This document shows, one piece after another, positions 36,837 to 46,828 of a stretch of DNA of 64,000 bases. How positions within the stretch are numbered: position 1 is the first letter of the stretch; every line of letters starts with the position of its first letter. This stretch comes from Streptomyces verrucosisporus (GTDB lineage: Bacteria; Actinomycetota; Actinomycetes; Streptomycetales; Streptomycetaceae). Under the pieces are notes generated by a model. That model did not search any database, was not told the origin of the DNA, and was given only the letters and a program-made list of their open reading frames with translations. The stretch spans positions 46,013-110,012 of the forward strand of contig NZ_JADEYH010000020.1 of the NCBI RefSeq assembly GCF_017114865.1, read 5' to 3'. The translations under genes were made by a program, and so were the position numbers.

Positions 36837-39800
36837 TCAGGGGCTGCAGCCACACCAGCTGCCGTAGGTGCCCCGCCACACCTCGCTGCGGAACAGGATG
36901 CCCCACGAGTTGTGGTTGGCCCTGCGCATCCAGTTGGGCGGGTTGCGGCGGTGGATGTTACGCGGGCTGTAGTTGCTATCCCACCACTGGCGGGCACGGT
37001 TCTTCGTGCAGTCGTACGCCCTGCAGTGGCGGGCGTAGCAGCCGCGGGGGGCCTGGTGCACGGTATCGCGCTTGGCATCCCGGGCGGCCTCCTCCTTGCT
37101 GTGGCCCGAGCCCGCGCCCCAGATGTACCCGGTGCAGTGCGAACCGCGTCCGGCGAGCTGGCACTTGGCCTTGCACTTCCACTTGCGGCCGTCGAGGTCG
37201 TTCTTGTTGACCGGGTCGCCGGGGTAGCCGTAGCGGTTGTCACCGCCGCCGAAGACCGGGTCAACCGAGAGGAAGCGGCCGGTCGCCGGATCGTACAGCC
37301 GGATGCCCATGAGTATCTGGCCGGTTACCGTCTCCGCGGTCCGCTGTTTGGCGCCCAGCCAGCCGTAGCGGGGTATCTGCTGGCCCGCGCGGGCGTTGCC
37401 GTACTCGTCGGTGTCGAGTGCCGTCGGAGCGACGGAGGTGTCCAACGGCAGTTGGAGCGCGACGTCACCGTGGATGGTGGTGAACTGGAGCACCGTGTCG
37501 CCGGTCGCGCCCGTCGTGGCGGACAGATCGCCGGAGAGGGTGGACACGTTGCGGGTGACCGCTCCGGTGGTGTTGTCTTCGACGATCCACCGCGGGCTGT
37601 CCGCATCGCAGTTGTAGTGGTTGGTCTTGCTGCCGATCTGCGTCCACGTGGTGCCGGTCTTGCTCTCGACCGTCCAGGAGCGGAAGCGCAGCGCGGCGTC
37701 CAGGGTCCAGGTCTGCCGCTGGGTGGCCGTAGTCTGCTGCCGCGCGATGTCGTTCGCGAAGTAGCCGGTGGTGACGCCACCCGGCTGGGAGGTTGTTCGG
37801 CCGAAGGCGTCGTAGACGTAGCCCGCGGCCACGGCCCGGTCGGCCGAGTCGTAAGCGGTGGTGACGGTGGTCCCGCCGGAGACTGGGCAGTCCTCGCCCG
37901 GTCCGCCCTTGGCCGTGGTCAGGCGGGTGCGGTTGGTCCGGCCGTCGAACGTGTACATCCGCCGGGTGCACACCGTGCCCGCGGTGTCCTGCACGCTGGT
38001 CAGATTGCCGACGGCGTCGTAGCCGAACTTCTGGTCGGACCAGCCGGCGCTGCTCGTGTTCTGGTTGTGGACGGACTCGGTGACGACATTGCCGTAGACG
38101 AGGGTGCCGTCACTGTCCCGGGTGTAGTCGCGCTGTATGGGCGAGCCGACAGTGTCGGTATGGACCGACAGGGTGTATCCGCCGGGCAGCTTCTCACTGA
38201 CCAGCGTGCCGTCCGCGTTGTAGGCGCCCTTGAACGTTCCGGCGACGGAGTCGGTGATTGCGGTGACCAGACCACGGGGTTCGACGCTGTGATCGTATGT
38301 GAAGGTCTGGGTCGAGGGCACGCTGTCGGTGACCTTGACCGGGCGGTCCAGCCGGTCGTACTCGGTGGTGGTTCTCCCGCCGTCGGCGTCGGTGTAGGAG
38401 ATCAGGCGGCCGAGCTTGTCGTACGCCTTGGTGATGGTCCCGGCGGAGGCCGAGCTGACGGTTACGACCCGGCCGGTGGCAGGGTCGTACGCCGTGGTCG
38501 TCGCGGGGACGGCCTGGCCCAGGCCACCGGTGACGGTGGCGGTGGTGGCGCGACCCGCACCGTCGTAGGTGGTGGTGGTGGTACGGGTGACACCGTTGGC
38601 GGTGTTGGTGATGACCGCCGTGTTGCCCCACACGTCGTACTGGTAGGTGCTGGTGGCCAGCGCGGCGGGGTTGGCACCGCCGCCGGTGATGGCGCCTGCG
38701 GGACCCGTGGAGCAAAGCAGATCGGCCCACTCCGGGCGGCCCTGGCAGGCGCCGGTGCCGGTCGCTGACCAGTACGCCGTCACGCGGGTGGCGGCGTCCG
38801 TGCCGGTCGCGCCGGGCGGCGTCTCCTTGGTCAGCTGGCCCTTGGCGTCGTACTGGTAGTCGGTGATCAGGGCCAGACCGGCCGGGTCCTTGATCTTCTT
38901 GATCGGCAGGCCGCGGGACCAGTCGTAGACGGTCTGTTCGGCCCTGGTATCACCGTGGACGGTGGGGTGCTCGCGCACCTGGACCCCGGTGGTGGTGAGG
39001 GTGATTTGGTCCTTGACCTTGGCGCTGCCGTCAGTGGGACGGCCTTCGTCGTACTCCCTGACTGTCCAGGCACGTCCGGTCACGGAAGTGTCCGCCGCCA
39101 CCAGGACGGTGGTTCCGGACGTGAGGTCAGAGGTCAGGTCGAGCCGTCGGAGCGGACCGAACTCCTGGAGTTCACGGGTTCCCGTTGCGTCGTAGACGCG
39201 GATGGTGGACAGCAACTGGGCCCGCTCCGCGCTGCCGAGCTGTCCAATGCCGAGGTCGGCCTGGGCGGCCCGGTCCGCGGCGGTAAGACCGAGGGCGATG
39301 GAACGGTTACCCGCAGTCAGTTCACGGACCGGGTTACCGAAGCGGTCGGACTCACTGCTCGTGAGGTGGCCGCCGGGGGTGGCCTCGTTCACGGTGCGGC
39401 CAGAGGCGTCGAGGTAGCTCAGGCTCGCGCGGCCGTAGGCCGCTGCGGCGAGATCACCGCCGGTGGAGGAGACGGGCACCGCATCGGCCGGGAAGACGGC
39501 CGTGGCGTCCGTAGGAACGCCAGTCTGGCCCCAGGTCTCCACGTCCTTCGCGCCCATCTGGTGCGGGGCCTTGGACCCGGTCAGCGGGACGTCGTAGACG
39601 AGCGTGATGGACGAGGTGTCTTCCAGGACGTCCTTGGTGCCCTGCTTGAGGCCGGAGCGGGACGCCTTGAGGAGCATGCCCGGTCCGGCGGTGGCGGCGT
39701 TGCCCACCTGGCCGTAGGTGAAGGACCAGGGGAGCTCGCCTGCGGGGGTGAGGCCGGTGACCCGGCCCGCCGCGTCGTAGCCGTAGACAGTCTTCAGCGC

Positions 39801-42800
39801 GGGGCTGATCTGCGGGTTCCAGGTCTCACGCAGCCGGGCGGCGCCGTCGTACAGATACTTCTGGACCGGCTTGGATGTGGCTGCGGCGGCGCCAGGGGCG
39901 GTGGACCACAGGCGGATCTCCTGCACCTGGCCCGTCACATCGCCGAAGGCCCCGTCAGTGGCCGTGGTGGAGGTTGCGTAGACAAGTTCCAGGACTCGGC
40001 AGCCCTTGGTGGCTGGCGTCGAGAGGCAGGTGGCGTTGTCGACGGCCGAGCTCGGGGCGACGATACGCACCGGCCGGGCCACGCTCCTGCCACCCGCCTG
40101 CACGGTCTCGGACAGGATGGTCGTGGTGGTCTCGTCGAGACCTTCGAGGCGCGAGGAGGTCAGTTGCCAGGTGTCCACACCGGCGGACGTCTTGGCGAAA
40201 TCGGTTACGACGCCTTCGCTGTCCTTGAGGGTGAAGGTGGCGCTGACGCTGCCGCCAAGGCTGAGGTCGGCCGCTCCGGGCTCAGAGATCCAGGCAGTGC
40301 GAGCCGTGTTCGCTGTAAAGCTGACCTTGGTACCGTCGCTCTTGACGAGCGTGACCGCAGTGTCGGAGATACGCTTCAGGTGGGAGTAGTCCGATTCCGT
40401 CAACTGCGCGGACACACCCGACACCCAGGCCGACCCGAAGATCGCGGCCTGTCCCTGCTGGTCGGCCGCCTCGGTGGGCGTCCGGGAGGAAGCGGTCCGG
40501 CTGACGGAGAGGCCGTAGGAGGCCACGTCTGTAGCGGACAGGGTGTAGTCGCCGGTGAGGAGGTTGACCGAGCCCGGTCCCACCTCCTGCGTGGCGGCGT
40601 TGTCGGCGGCGCGGTCTACGACCACCGTCAGCGGGTCGCTGATCCCCGCGGCGGATGCCGGGCCGGTGAACTCGGCACGGATACGGATGGCTCCGTCCGG
40701 GCTGACCGTACCGGCCGCGTCCCAGCTCAGCGGCGCGTTCCTGCCGCCCGTCAGCGGCACCGGCCAGGCGGTCAGCGCCGTGCCGCCCAAGGTGACGTCC
40801 CCGGCCGGGATGCGCGTCCAGTCGTCGGCTTCGGAGCGGCGCCAGGAGAAGGACACGGCGTCGTACCTGGCCCCGTCGGCCTCGGCGGCCAGCGCCAGGC
40901 GGCGGGCGGTGCGCTCGCCGTCGGCGGGCTGGAGGAAGCCGCCGGGTCCAACGTGGAAGGTGTACTCGGCCGGTTCGGACTTGTTGTCGGCCTTGTCAAC
41001 GGCCCGCACCTGGAGGGTGTGGGTGCCGTCCTTGGGCGGGGCGATGGAGAGGGCCTTGTCCGCGCCGGCGCCGCCGGTGGCGACCTTGGTCCAGGTCACG
41101 CCGTCCAGCGTCCACTCCAGCCAGTGGTGGTCGCCGCCGGCGGGCGGGGTGACGGTGAAGGTGCCGACCTGCCCGGCGCCCCTGACCCAGGAACCCGACG
41201 GGTAGTCTGTGGAAGTGATCTTGGTGGGGGCGGAGGGGGCCGTGGTGTCGACGGTGAAGGTCTTCCACGCCGACCAGCCGGTGTTGTAGTGCGCCCCGTC
41301 ATACGGGCTGGTGCGGAACCTGTACGTCTTGCCGTTGGCCAGTACCCCGGCGGGGACGGTGACGGAGGCGACCTGGCCGCTGGGCACGTACTTGGAGACG
41401 ATCACGTCGCCGACCTGGGTGTTGGTGGCGTTGTCGTAGATCTGGAAGGTGCCGTTGACCTTGTCCCCGTCGGCGTCGACGAAGGTGTCCCGCAGCGTGG
41501 GCGTGGTGGTGTTGACCGTGTAGGCGCCGCCGTAGGAGAAGTACGGCGGACCGGCCTCCTGCTTGGTGCCGGTGCGCGGCCGGTAGTTGTAGTCCACCAC
41601 CAGCTTCGGCGGATTGGCGGCGGCGTTGGCGGAGTTCACCCGCTTCCACTGGTCGGTGGCGGCCGACGGGGCGCGCAGGCCCATGTGGCCGCGGGAGGTC
41701 TTCGCCGACGCCCACGTCTGCACCAGACCGGTGACGTCGGCGTTGATCCAGCCGTCGGGCTGGGTGGAACAGCCGGGGTTGCCGCGGGTCTCGGTGGAGG
41801 CGGCGTACTGCTCGATCCAGGACGGCTGGCTGGTCCACCGCGAGGAGGTGGAGGGGGCGCCGGTCTCCCAGACCGTCCACTCGTACGGCTTGCAGTCGGT
41901 GTTGCCGGAGTGGAAGTTCCACAGCGACAGCTTCGCGCCGGTCACCAGCGCGTCGGAGATCGGCGCGGTGTCCCAGGTGATGAACGACCGTGCGTAGCGG
42001 GGGGTGCCGTCCGGATTGGTGGTGCCGGGGTTGCCCCAGTCCAGCTCGGTGTCGGTGGACCAGTCCCGCGTCTCGCCCTGCTGGACGTAGGTGTCGAAGA
42101 CGTTGGACAGCGCCGAGGTGGAGGGGTCCACCGTCACCGGGTACCGGGTGTCCGGGTCGGCGAGGAAGTCGGCGTCGGGGGTGATGACCAGGTCGACGCC
42201 GTCGCCGGTTTTGACGATCTCCCAGTCGACCTTGGCCCGGTTGGTGTGCTCGCCGGAGACCTTGTCCACGGCGGCGTCCCACATCACCGGTGCGGGCATC
42301 ACCGCCCGTTTCCTCCTGCCGGAGGCGGCGTCGGTGAACAGCAGGCTGCCGTCCTTCTGCTGCTTGATCTTCAGCCCGTCGGTCCTCAGCGGCAGCGTAT
42401 AGGAGTACTCCTTCGCCACGGGGCGCTTGTCGATCTCGACGAACTGCTCGAACCCGGTCCGGGTGGCCTCCACGATCAGGTCGGCGTCCGGCAGCGCACC
42501 GGCGTAGGTGGCGCGGGTGCCCTCCAGGGTCGGGGCGGGCAGGCCGCCCTTCCACCGCAGGGTGATCTGCTCATCCCCCTCCCCCAGCGTCACCAGGTCG
42601 CGGGCCGGAGCCTTCTCCGCCGCCGCCAGGGACGTGGGCAGCGCGCCGCCCTTGCCCGCCAGGCTCAGCCCCGCCGGGTGGGCGGCGGCCCCGACCGAGC
42701 CGTCCGGCCGCCGCACCAGCTCGACGTCCACCTCGGTCCACTCGCCGTCGCGCTCGAAGCGGACCGGGCCGGCCGACAGCTCGGTGGTCAGGCTGCCGTC

Positions 42801-43118
42801 CTCGTTCACCCACGTCGTCGAGGTCTCCGTCCGCTCGGACAGCGCCTCGACCCGCCGGCCCGACAACCGCGCCGCCACCTTCGCCGACGGGATGTCCGCG
42901 GCGCTCCGCGGTCCCTTCCCGCTCTCCGGCCGGGCCGGGGCCTGGGTCTTCTTCGCCGGGAGTGCGACGGCCTGGCCCGACGTGGCGACGACGAGCGCCG
43001 TCTCGGCGGTGAGCAGGGCCGCGGCGGCCAGGGCTATACGGGGCAGCAGGCGTCTGCGGCGCTGCAGCGCCGGTACGGACCCCTCCCACTCCTCGGGCGG
43101 GGGTGTGTGGTCTCTCAC
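36837..43118 (-). CDS. Secreted RHS/YD-repeat polymorphic toxin with unrecognised Cys-rich tip
   Basis: A 2093-residue protein. Residues 20-52 are an export signal (RRRRLLPRIALAAAALLTAE...). A DNRLRE-type beta-sandwich domain spans about 330-510 and one or two Ig/Fn3-like domains about 540-720. YD/RHS repeats run from about 1085 (YLYDGAARLRETWNPQ) to 1890, and the RHS-associated core (DEYGNARAG, GIRLYDPATGRFLSVDPVFGG) ends near 1976 at NKNDLDG. The last 117 residues (36840-37190) form a variable tip rich in Lys/Arg, Cys and Trp, with lower GC than the rest. In this class the RHS barrel encloses the tip and releases it into rival cells. GTG at 43118 has AAGGA upstream; earlier codons look non-coding. 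Confidence 0.9.
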   Translation of the reverse strand: MRDHTPPPEEWEGSVPALQRRRRLLPRIALAAAALLTAETALVVATSGQAVALPAKKTQAPARPESGKGPRSAADIPSAKVAARLSGRRVEALSERTETSTTWVNEDGSLTTELSAGPVRFERDGEWTEVDVELVRRPDGSVGAAAHPAGLSLAGKGGALPTSLAAAEKAPARDLVTLGEGDEQITLRWKGGLPAPTLEGTRATYAGALPDADLIVEATRTGFEQFVEIDKRPVAKEYSYTLPLRTDGLKIKQQKDGSLLFTDAASGRRKRAVMPAPVMWDAAVDKVSGEHTNRAKVDWEIVKTGDGVDLVITPDADFLADPDTRYPVTVDPSTSALSNVFDTYVQQGETRDWSTDTELDWGNPGTTNPDGTPRYARSFITWDTAPISDALVTGAKLSLWNFHSGNTDCKPYEWTVWETGAPSTSSRWTSQPSWIEQYAASTETRGNPGCSTQPDGWINADVTGLVQTWASAKTSRGHMGLRAPSAATDQWKRVNSANAAANPPKLVVDYNYRPRTGTKQEAGPPYFSYGGAYTVNTTTPTLRDTFVDADGDKVNGTFQIYDNATNTQVGDVIVSKYVPSGQVASVTVPAGVLANGKTYRFRTSPYDGAHYNTGWSAWKTFTVDTTAPSAPTKITSTDYPSGSWVRGAGQVGTFTVTPPAGGDHHWLEWTLDGVTWTKVATGGAGADKALSIAPPKDGTHTLQVRAVDKADNKSEPAEYTFHVGPGGFLQPADGERTARRLALAAEADGARYDAVSFSWRRSEADDWTRIPAGDVTLGGTALTAWPVPLTGGRNAPLSWDAAGTVSPDGAIRIRAEFTGPASAAGISDPLTVVVDRAADNAATQEVGPGSVNLLTGDYTLSATDVASYGLSVSRTASSRTPTEAADQQGQAAIFGSAWVSGVSAQLTESDYSHLKRISDTAVTLVKSDGTKVSFTANTARTAWISEPGAADLSLGGSVSATFTLKDSEGVVTDFAKTSAGVDTWQLTSSRLEGLDETTTTILSETVQAGGRSVARPVRIVAPSSAVDNATCLSTPATKGCRVLELVYATSTTATDGAFGDVTGQVQEIRLWSTAPGAAAATSKPVQKYLYDGAARLRETWNPQISPALKTVYGYDAAGRVTGLTPAGELPWSFTYGQVGNAATAGPGMLLKASRSGLKQGTKDVLEDTSSITLVYDVPLTGSKAPHQMGAKDVETWGQTGVPTDATAVFPADAVPVSSTGGDLAAAAYGRASLSYLDASGRTVNEATPGGHLTSSESDRFGNPVRELTAGNRSIALGLTAADRAAQADLGIGQLGSAERAQLLSTIRVYDATGTRELQEFGPLRRLDLTSDLTSGTTVLVAADTSVTGRAWTVREYDEGRPTDGSAKVKDQITLTTTGVQVREHPTVHGDTRAEQTVYDWSRGLPIKKIKDPAGLALITDYQYDAKGQLTKETPPGATGTDAATRVTAYWSATGTGACQGRPEWADLLCSTGPAGAITGGGANPAALATSTYQYDVWGNTAVITNTANGVTRTTTTTYDGAGRATTATVTGGLGQAVPATTTAYDPATGRVVTVSSASAGTITKAYDKLGRLISYTDADGGRTTTEYDRLDRPVKVTDSVPSTQTFTYDHSVEPRGLVTAITDSVAGTFKGAYNADGTLVSEKLPGGYTLSVHTDTVGSPIQRDYTRDSDGTLVYGNVVTESVHNQNTSSAGWSDQKFGYDAVGNLTSVQDTAGTVCTRRMYTFDGRTNRTRLTTAKGGPGEDCPVSGGTTVTTAYDSADRAVAAGYVYDAFGRTTSQPGGVTTGYFANDIARQQTTATQRQTWTLDAALRFRSWTVESKTGTTWTQIGSKTNHYNCDADSPRWIVEDNTTGAVTRNVSTLSGDLSATTGATGDTVLQFTTIHGDVALQLPLDTSVAPTALDTDEYGNARAGQQIPRYGWLGAKQRTAETVTGQILMGIRLYDPATGRFLSVDPVFGGGDNRYGYPGDPVNKNDLDGRKWKCKAKCQLAGRGSHCTGYIWGAGSGHSKEEAARDAKRDTVHQAPRGCYARHCRAYDCTKNRARQWWDSNYSPRNIHRRNPPNWMRRANHNSWGILFRSEVWRGTYGSWCGCSP

Positions 43119-43276
43119 CGGGTGTGTCCTTCTCCTCGGCAGCACAGGTCGCCGCTGATCCGACCACCGGCCCGACCGCAAAAGAAGTGAGATCTTCACC
43201 GATTCCGCGTACAACTTCCCACAGGCTTCACGGGTGCCGGGTACTCCTCAACCCCCGCCGCCGAAAGGAGGGTTGG

Positions 43277-44521
43277 ATGGCCAACGGAAAGCGGAGCCGC
43301 GTCCGGGCGCCGCAGAGCTCGTGGATCGCCTTCGGGACGGTCGCCCTGGTGATCGCCGGATCGCTCACCCTGGTCGCGCTGGACGTGCTCAGCCAGCCGC
43401 TGAGCCGCCGTACGGTGGTCACCGGCCTCCTGCTGCTGATCGTCCTGCCCGCCGTGCTGCTCGGCCAGTACGCGCCTCCTCCCTACCGGCTCCCCTACCG
43501 CTGGCGGTGGTGGCTGCTGGGTGCGCAGGCACTACTGACCTATCTGCCGATCCTGCTCTTCCCCAGTCCCTGGCTCAGCCTGCTGGGCTTTCTGGCCGGA
43601 GCGGTCCTGCTGACCGTCCCTCCGCCCTCCTCGGTGGTGATCGCGGCCGGTGTCGTCGCCAGCGGGCCGCTGCTGGCGGGGACGCTGGTCGACACCCCGC
43701 GCAGCTCCCTGAACGTGCTGGTGTCCACCGTGATCACGGCCAGCAGCGTCTACGGCGTGGCGCACCTGGCCCTGCTCGCCTCCCGGACGCAGGCCGCGCA
43801 GGCCCAGTCCGCCCGGCTGGCCGAGCAGCGCGAACGCGACCGGGTCGCCCGGGACCTGCACGATCTGCTGGGGTCCTCGCTGGTGTCGATAGCGGTCCGG
43901 TGCGAGTCCGCGCTGCACCGTGCGGAGACCTGTGGCGCGGGCTCGCCCGCTTCACAGGACTCAACCCGGCGCGCGCTGGCCGATGCCGCGGCGCTGGCCC
44001 GCCGTACGCACACCGAGGTACGGGCGGTGGCGCACGGGCGGCTGTCGGTGTCGCTGCAGGTCGAGATCGTCCACGCCCGGCGGCTGCTCACCCAGGCCGG
44101 CATCACCACCCGGGTCACCGCCCCGCCGGACAGCCGGCTGTCGCCGGCCGTGGGCAACTGCCTGGGCGCGGCGCTGCGGGAGGCCACCGGCAACCTCCTG
44201 CGGCACAGCCGGGCCGTGAACTGCGAGATCGCCGTGAACCAGCACGACGGGCGGGTGGAGCTCACCGTCGCCAACGACGGCGCTCCGCGCCGCCGGCCGC
44301 TCACCGGCGCGGGGCTGGCCGGCCTGGCGGCCCGGTCGGCGGTGCTCGGCGGTGCCCTGACCTTCGCGGCCGGGGACGGATCGTTCCGGCTGTCGGTCGT
44401 GCTGCCGCTAGATCCAGCCGTTGCGCTCGGCGATCCTGACGGCGTCGACGAGGGTGCGGGCGTGGAGTTTGCCCACCGCGGTGGATATGCGGTTGCGCAC
44501 CGTACCCACGCCGAGGAATAG
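43277..44521 (+). CDS. Membrane sensor histidine kinase (HisKA_3/DesK type)
   Basis: A 414-residue kinase. Five to six hydrophobic segments (about residues 15-185) are followed by a coiled helix and the HisKA_3 dimerisation motif RVARDLHDLLGSSLVSI with the phospho-acceptor His near residue 197. The ATPase part is short: EATGNLLRHS (N box), TVANDG (G1) and TGAGLAGLAARS (G2). The natural domain end is FRLSVVLPL; the frame then runs 38 codons further, over the end of the response-regulator gene on the other strand, before a stop. ATG at 43277 has GGAGG. It pairs with the regulator at 44408-45013. Confidence 0.87.
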   Translation: MANGKRSRVRAPQSSWIAFGTVALVIAGSLTLVALDVLSQPLSRRTVVTGLLLLIVLPAVLLGQYAPPPYRLPYRWRWWLLGAQALLTYLPILLFPSPWLSLLGFLAGAVLLTVPPPSSVVIAAGVVASGPLLAGTLVDTPRSSLNVLVSTVITASSVYGVAHLALLASRTQAAQAQSARLAEQRERDRVARDLHDLLGSSLVSIAVRCESALHRAETCGAGSPASQDSTRRALADAAALARRTHTEVRAVAHGRLSVSLQVEIVHARRLLTQAGITTRVTAPPDSRLSPAVGNCLGAALREATGNLLRHSRAVNCEIAVNQHDGRVELTVANDGAPRRRPLTGAGLAGLAARSAVLGGALTFAAGDGSFRLSVVLPLDPAVALGDPDGVDEGAGVEFAHRGGYAVAHRTHAEE

Positions 44522-45013
44522 CTCCGCGGCGATCTCCCGGGCCCCCGCCCCGCCCGCGGACAGCCGCAGCACCTCGGCCTCACGCGCGGTCAGCGGGTTC
44601 TCCCCCAGTTCCGAGCTCTGTTCGGCCAGACGGGGGTCGACGGCCCGTCCCCCGGCCGCGACGGTGCGCACGGCCGAGGCGAGCTCACCCGGCGTGGCGG
44701 TCTTCAGCAGATAGCCCGCCGCTCCGGCGTCCAGGGCCCTGCGTAACAGTCCGGGGCGGTCCAGTGCGGTGAGCATCAGGCAACGGCACGACGGAAGCCT
44801 CTCGCGCAGCCGTGCGGCCACCGAGATGCCGTCCAGACCGGGCAGATCGATGTCGAGGAGCACGACGTCGGGCCCGTGCCGCAGGGCCGCCTCCAGTGCG
44901 GCCGGGCCGTCGGCCGCCTGCCCGGCGACCTCGATGCCCAGTTGTCCGTCCAGGATCTCCGCCAGCCCCGCCCGCACCACGTGCATGTCCTCGGCGACCA
45001 GCACTCTGATCAT
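44408..45013 (-). CDS. NarL/LuxR-family response regulator
   Basis: A 201-residue regulator. The receiver domain has acidic AED near residue 8, phospho-acceptor Asp in VVLLDIDLPGLDG (near residue 53), Thr/Ala in LMLTALD and Lys in YLLKTATP. The C-terminal LuxR helix-turn-helix is LTAREAEVLRLSAGGAGAREIAAELFLGVGTVRNRIS. It should be phosphorylated by the convergent kinase gene, with which it shares 114 bp tail to tail. ATG at 45013 gives MIRVLVAEDMHVVRAGL, as in DesR-like regulators. No DNA target is evident. Confidence 0.88.
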   Translation of the reverse strand: MIRVLVAEDMHVVRAGLAEILDGQLGIEVAGQAADGPAALEAALRHGPDVVLLDIDLPGLDGISVAARLRERLPSCRCLMLTALDRPGLLRRALDAGAAGYLLKTATPGELASAVRTVAAGGRAVDPRLAEQSSELGENPLTAREAEVLRLSAGGAGAREIAAELFLGVGTVRNRISTAVGKLHARTLVDAVRIAERNGWI

Positions 45014-45051
45014 GGACTCAGTATGCCCGCCCCTCCCCCGCCGCACGGCCG

Positions 45052-45083
45052 CGGGCCCGCCCCCTGGAGAGGGGACGGGCCCG
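45052..45083 (-). terminator. Terminator downstream of hflX
   Basis: A near-perfect inverted repeat: CGGGCCCG (45052-45059) pairs with 45076-45083 and CCCC with GGGG 45071-45074, with one bulged base. It lies 37 bp past the hflX stop. Confidence 0.55.
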
Positions 45084-45119
45084 GTGCGCGCTGTCGCGGG
45101 ACGTGTGCGGTGCCGGGGG

Positions 45120-46619
45120 TCAGGCCCCCGTGCCCGCGGTGACGTACGCCCTGAGTTCGGCCGCCAGCTCCTCGTGGACACGGGCCGCGAGGAGCGTGCC
45201 GCCCTCGGTGTGCTCCGTGGAGAGGACCTCCCCGTCGGCGTGGACCCGGGACACCAGGTCGCCGCGGGTGTAGGGCACCAGCGCCGTCAGCTCCACGGCC
45301 GGGCGCGGCAGCTCCCGGTCGATCAGCTCCAGCAGCTCCTCGATGCCCTGCCCGGTGCGGGCGGAGACGGCGATGGCGTGCTTCTCCGCGCGCAGCAGCC
45401 GCGCCAGCATGAGCGGATCGGCCGCGTCCGCCTTGTTGACCACCACGATCTCGGGCACGTCCACCGCGCCGACGTCCCGGATCACCTCGCGCACGGCGGC
45501 GAGCTGCTCCTCCGGCGCCGGGTGCGAGCCGTCGACCACGTGGAGGATCAGGTCGGCGTCGCCGACCTCCTCCATCGTGGAGCGGAACGCCTCGACGAGG
45601 TGGTGCGGCAGATGGCGTACGAAGCCGACGGTGTCGGCCAGGGTGTACGAGCGCCCGCTGGGGGTCTCGGCACGGCGCACGGTCGGGTCGAGGGTGGCGA
45701 ACAGCGCGTTCTCCACCAGCACGCCCGCACCCGTGAGGCGGTTGAGCAGCGAGGACTTGCCCGCGTTGGTGTATCCGGCGATGGCGACCGAGGGCACCTT
45801 GTTGCGGCGCCGCTCCTGCCGCTTGACGTCGCGGCCGGTCTTCATCTCCGCGATCTCCCGGCGCATCCTCGCCATCTTCTCGCGGATCCGCCGCCGGTCC
45901 GTCTCGATCTTGGTCTCACCGGGACCTCGGGTGGCCATGCCGCCGCCGGAGGATCCGGAGCCGCCACCGCCCATCTGCCGGGACAGCGACTGGCCCCAGC
46001 CGCGCAGCCTGGGCAGCATGTACTGCATCTGTGCGAGCGAGACCTGTGCCTTGCCCTCGCGGGACTTGGCGTGCTGGGCGAAGATGTCCAGGATCAGGGC
46101 GGTGCGGTCCACCACCTTGACCTTGACGACGTCCTCGAGGTGGATGAGCTGGCCGGGGCTGAGCTCACCGTCGCACACGACGGTGTCGGCCGCCGTCTCG
46201 ACCACGATGTCGCGCAGTTCGTGCGCCTTGCCGGAGCCGATGTAGGTGGCCGGGTCCGGCCTGTCACGGCGCTGGATCACACCGTCGAGGACGAGCGCGC
46301 CCGCGGTCTCGGCGAGGGCTGCGAGCTCGGCGAGGGAGTTCTCGGCGTCCTGCGCGGTGCCGGAGGTCCACACGCCCACGAGTACCACGCGCTCCAGCCG
46401 CAGCTGCCGGTACTCGACCTCCGTGACGTCCTGGAGTTCGGTGGACAGGCCCGCGACGCGGCGCAGGGCGGCGCGCTCGGAGCGGTCGTACTGGTCGCCG
46501 TCACGCTCGCCGTCGGTGTCCTGGCTCCAAGCGACGTCCTCCTCCATCAGGGCGTCGGCTCGGCGGTACGTCTCGGCGAGGCGCTGGCCGTTCTGCGGAA
46601 GGGAGGAAGAGAAGGTCAA
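45120..46619 (-). CDS. hflX: Ribosome-associated GTPase HflX
   Basis: A 499-residue GTPase that splits stalled or stressed ribosomes. The N-terminal HflX domain (about residues 60-190: VVLVGVWTSGTAQDAENSLAEL, YIGSGKAHEL) is followed by a helical linker with a Gly-rich loop (GGGGSGSSGGGMATRGPGETKIETDRR). The G domain has GYTNAGKSSLLNRL (G1), DTVGFV (G3) and NKAD (G4). The start is the rare TTG at 46619, supported by AAGGA 5 bases upstream and by the family N-terminus. Confidence 0.93.
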   Translation of the reverse strand: MTFSSSLPQNGQRLAETYRRADALMEEDVAWSQDTDGERDGDQYDRSERAALRRVAGLSTELQDVTEVEYRQLRLERVVLVGVWTSGTAQDAENSLAELAALAETAGALVLDGVIQRRDRPDPATYIGSGKAHELRDIVVETAADTVVCDGELSPGQLIHLEDVVKVKVVDRTALILDIFAQHAKSREGKAQVSLAQMQYMLPRLRGWGQSLSRQMGGGGSGSSGGGMATRGPGETKIETDRRRIREKMARMRREIAEMKTGRDVKRQERRRNKVPSVAIAGYTNAGKSSLLNRLTGAGVLVENALFATLDPTVRRAETPSGRSYTLADTVGFVRHLPHHLVEAFRSTMEEVGDADLILHVVDGSHPAPEEQLAAVREVIRDVGAVDVPEIVVVNKADAADPLMLARLLRAEKHAIAVSARTGQGIEELLELIDRELPRPAVELTALVPYTRGDLVSRVHADGEVLSTEHTEGGTLLAARVHEELAAELRAYVTAGTGA

Positions 46620-46828
46620 GTGAGTCCTTACGTCGATGGAGTCAAGGCGTCCGGGTCAACGTGCGCGGCGCCCGGAACATTCCCGCCGGCATGAGCACGG
46701 GGACCTGTACGGATACGGACCGCGGCCCGCCCCGGACACGATGATGGTGGCACGGTCCGGCCCGGCCGTCACCTGGTTTGCGCGGCCTCCCGCCCTTCCG
46801 CGGGGCCGGACTCCCCTGATCGGGCCCC

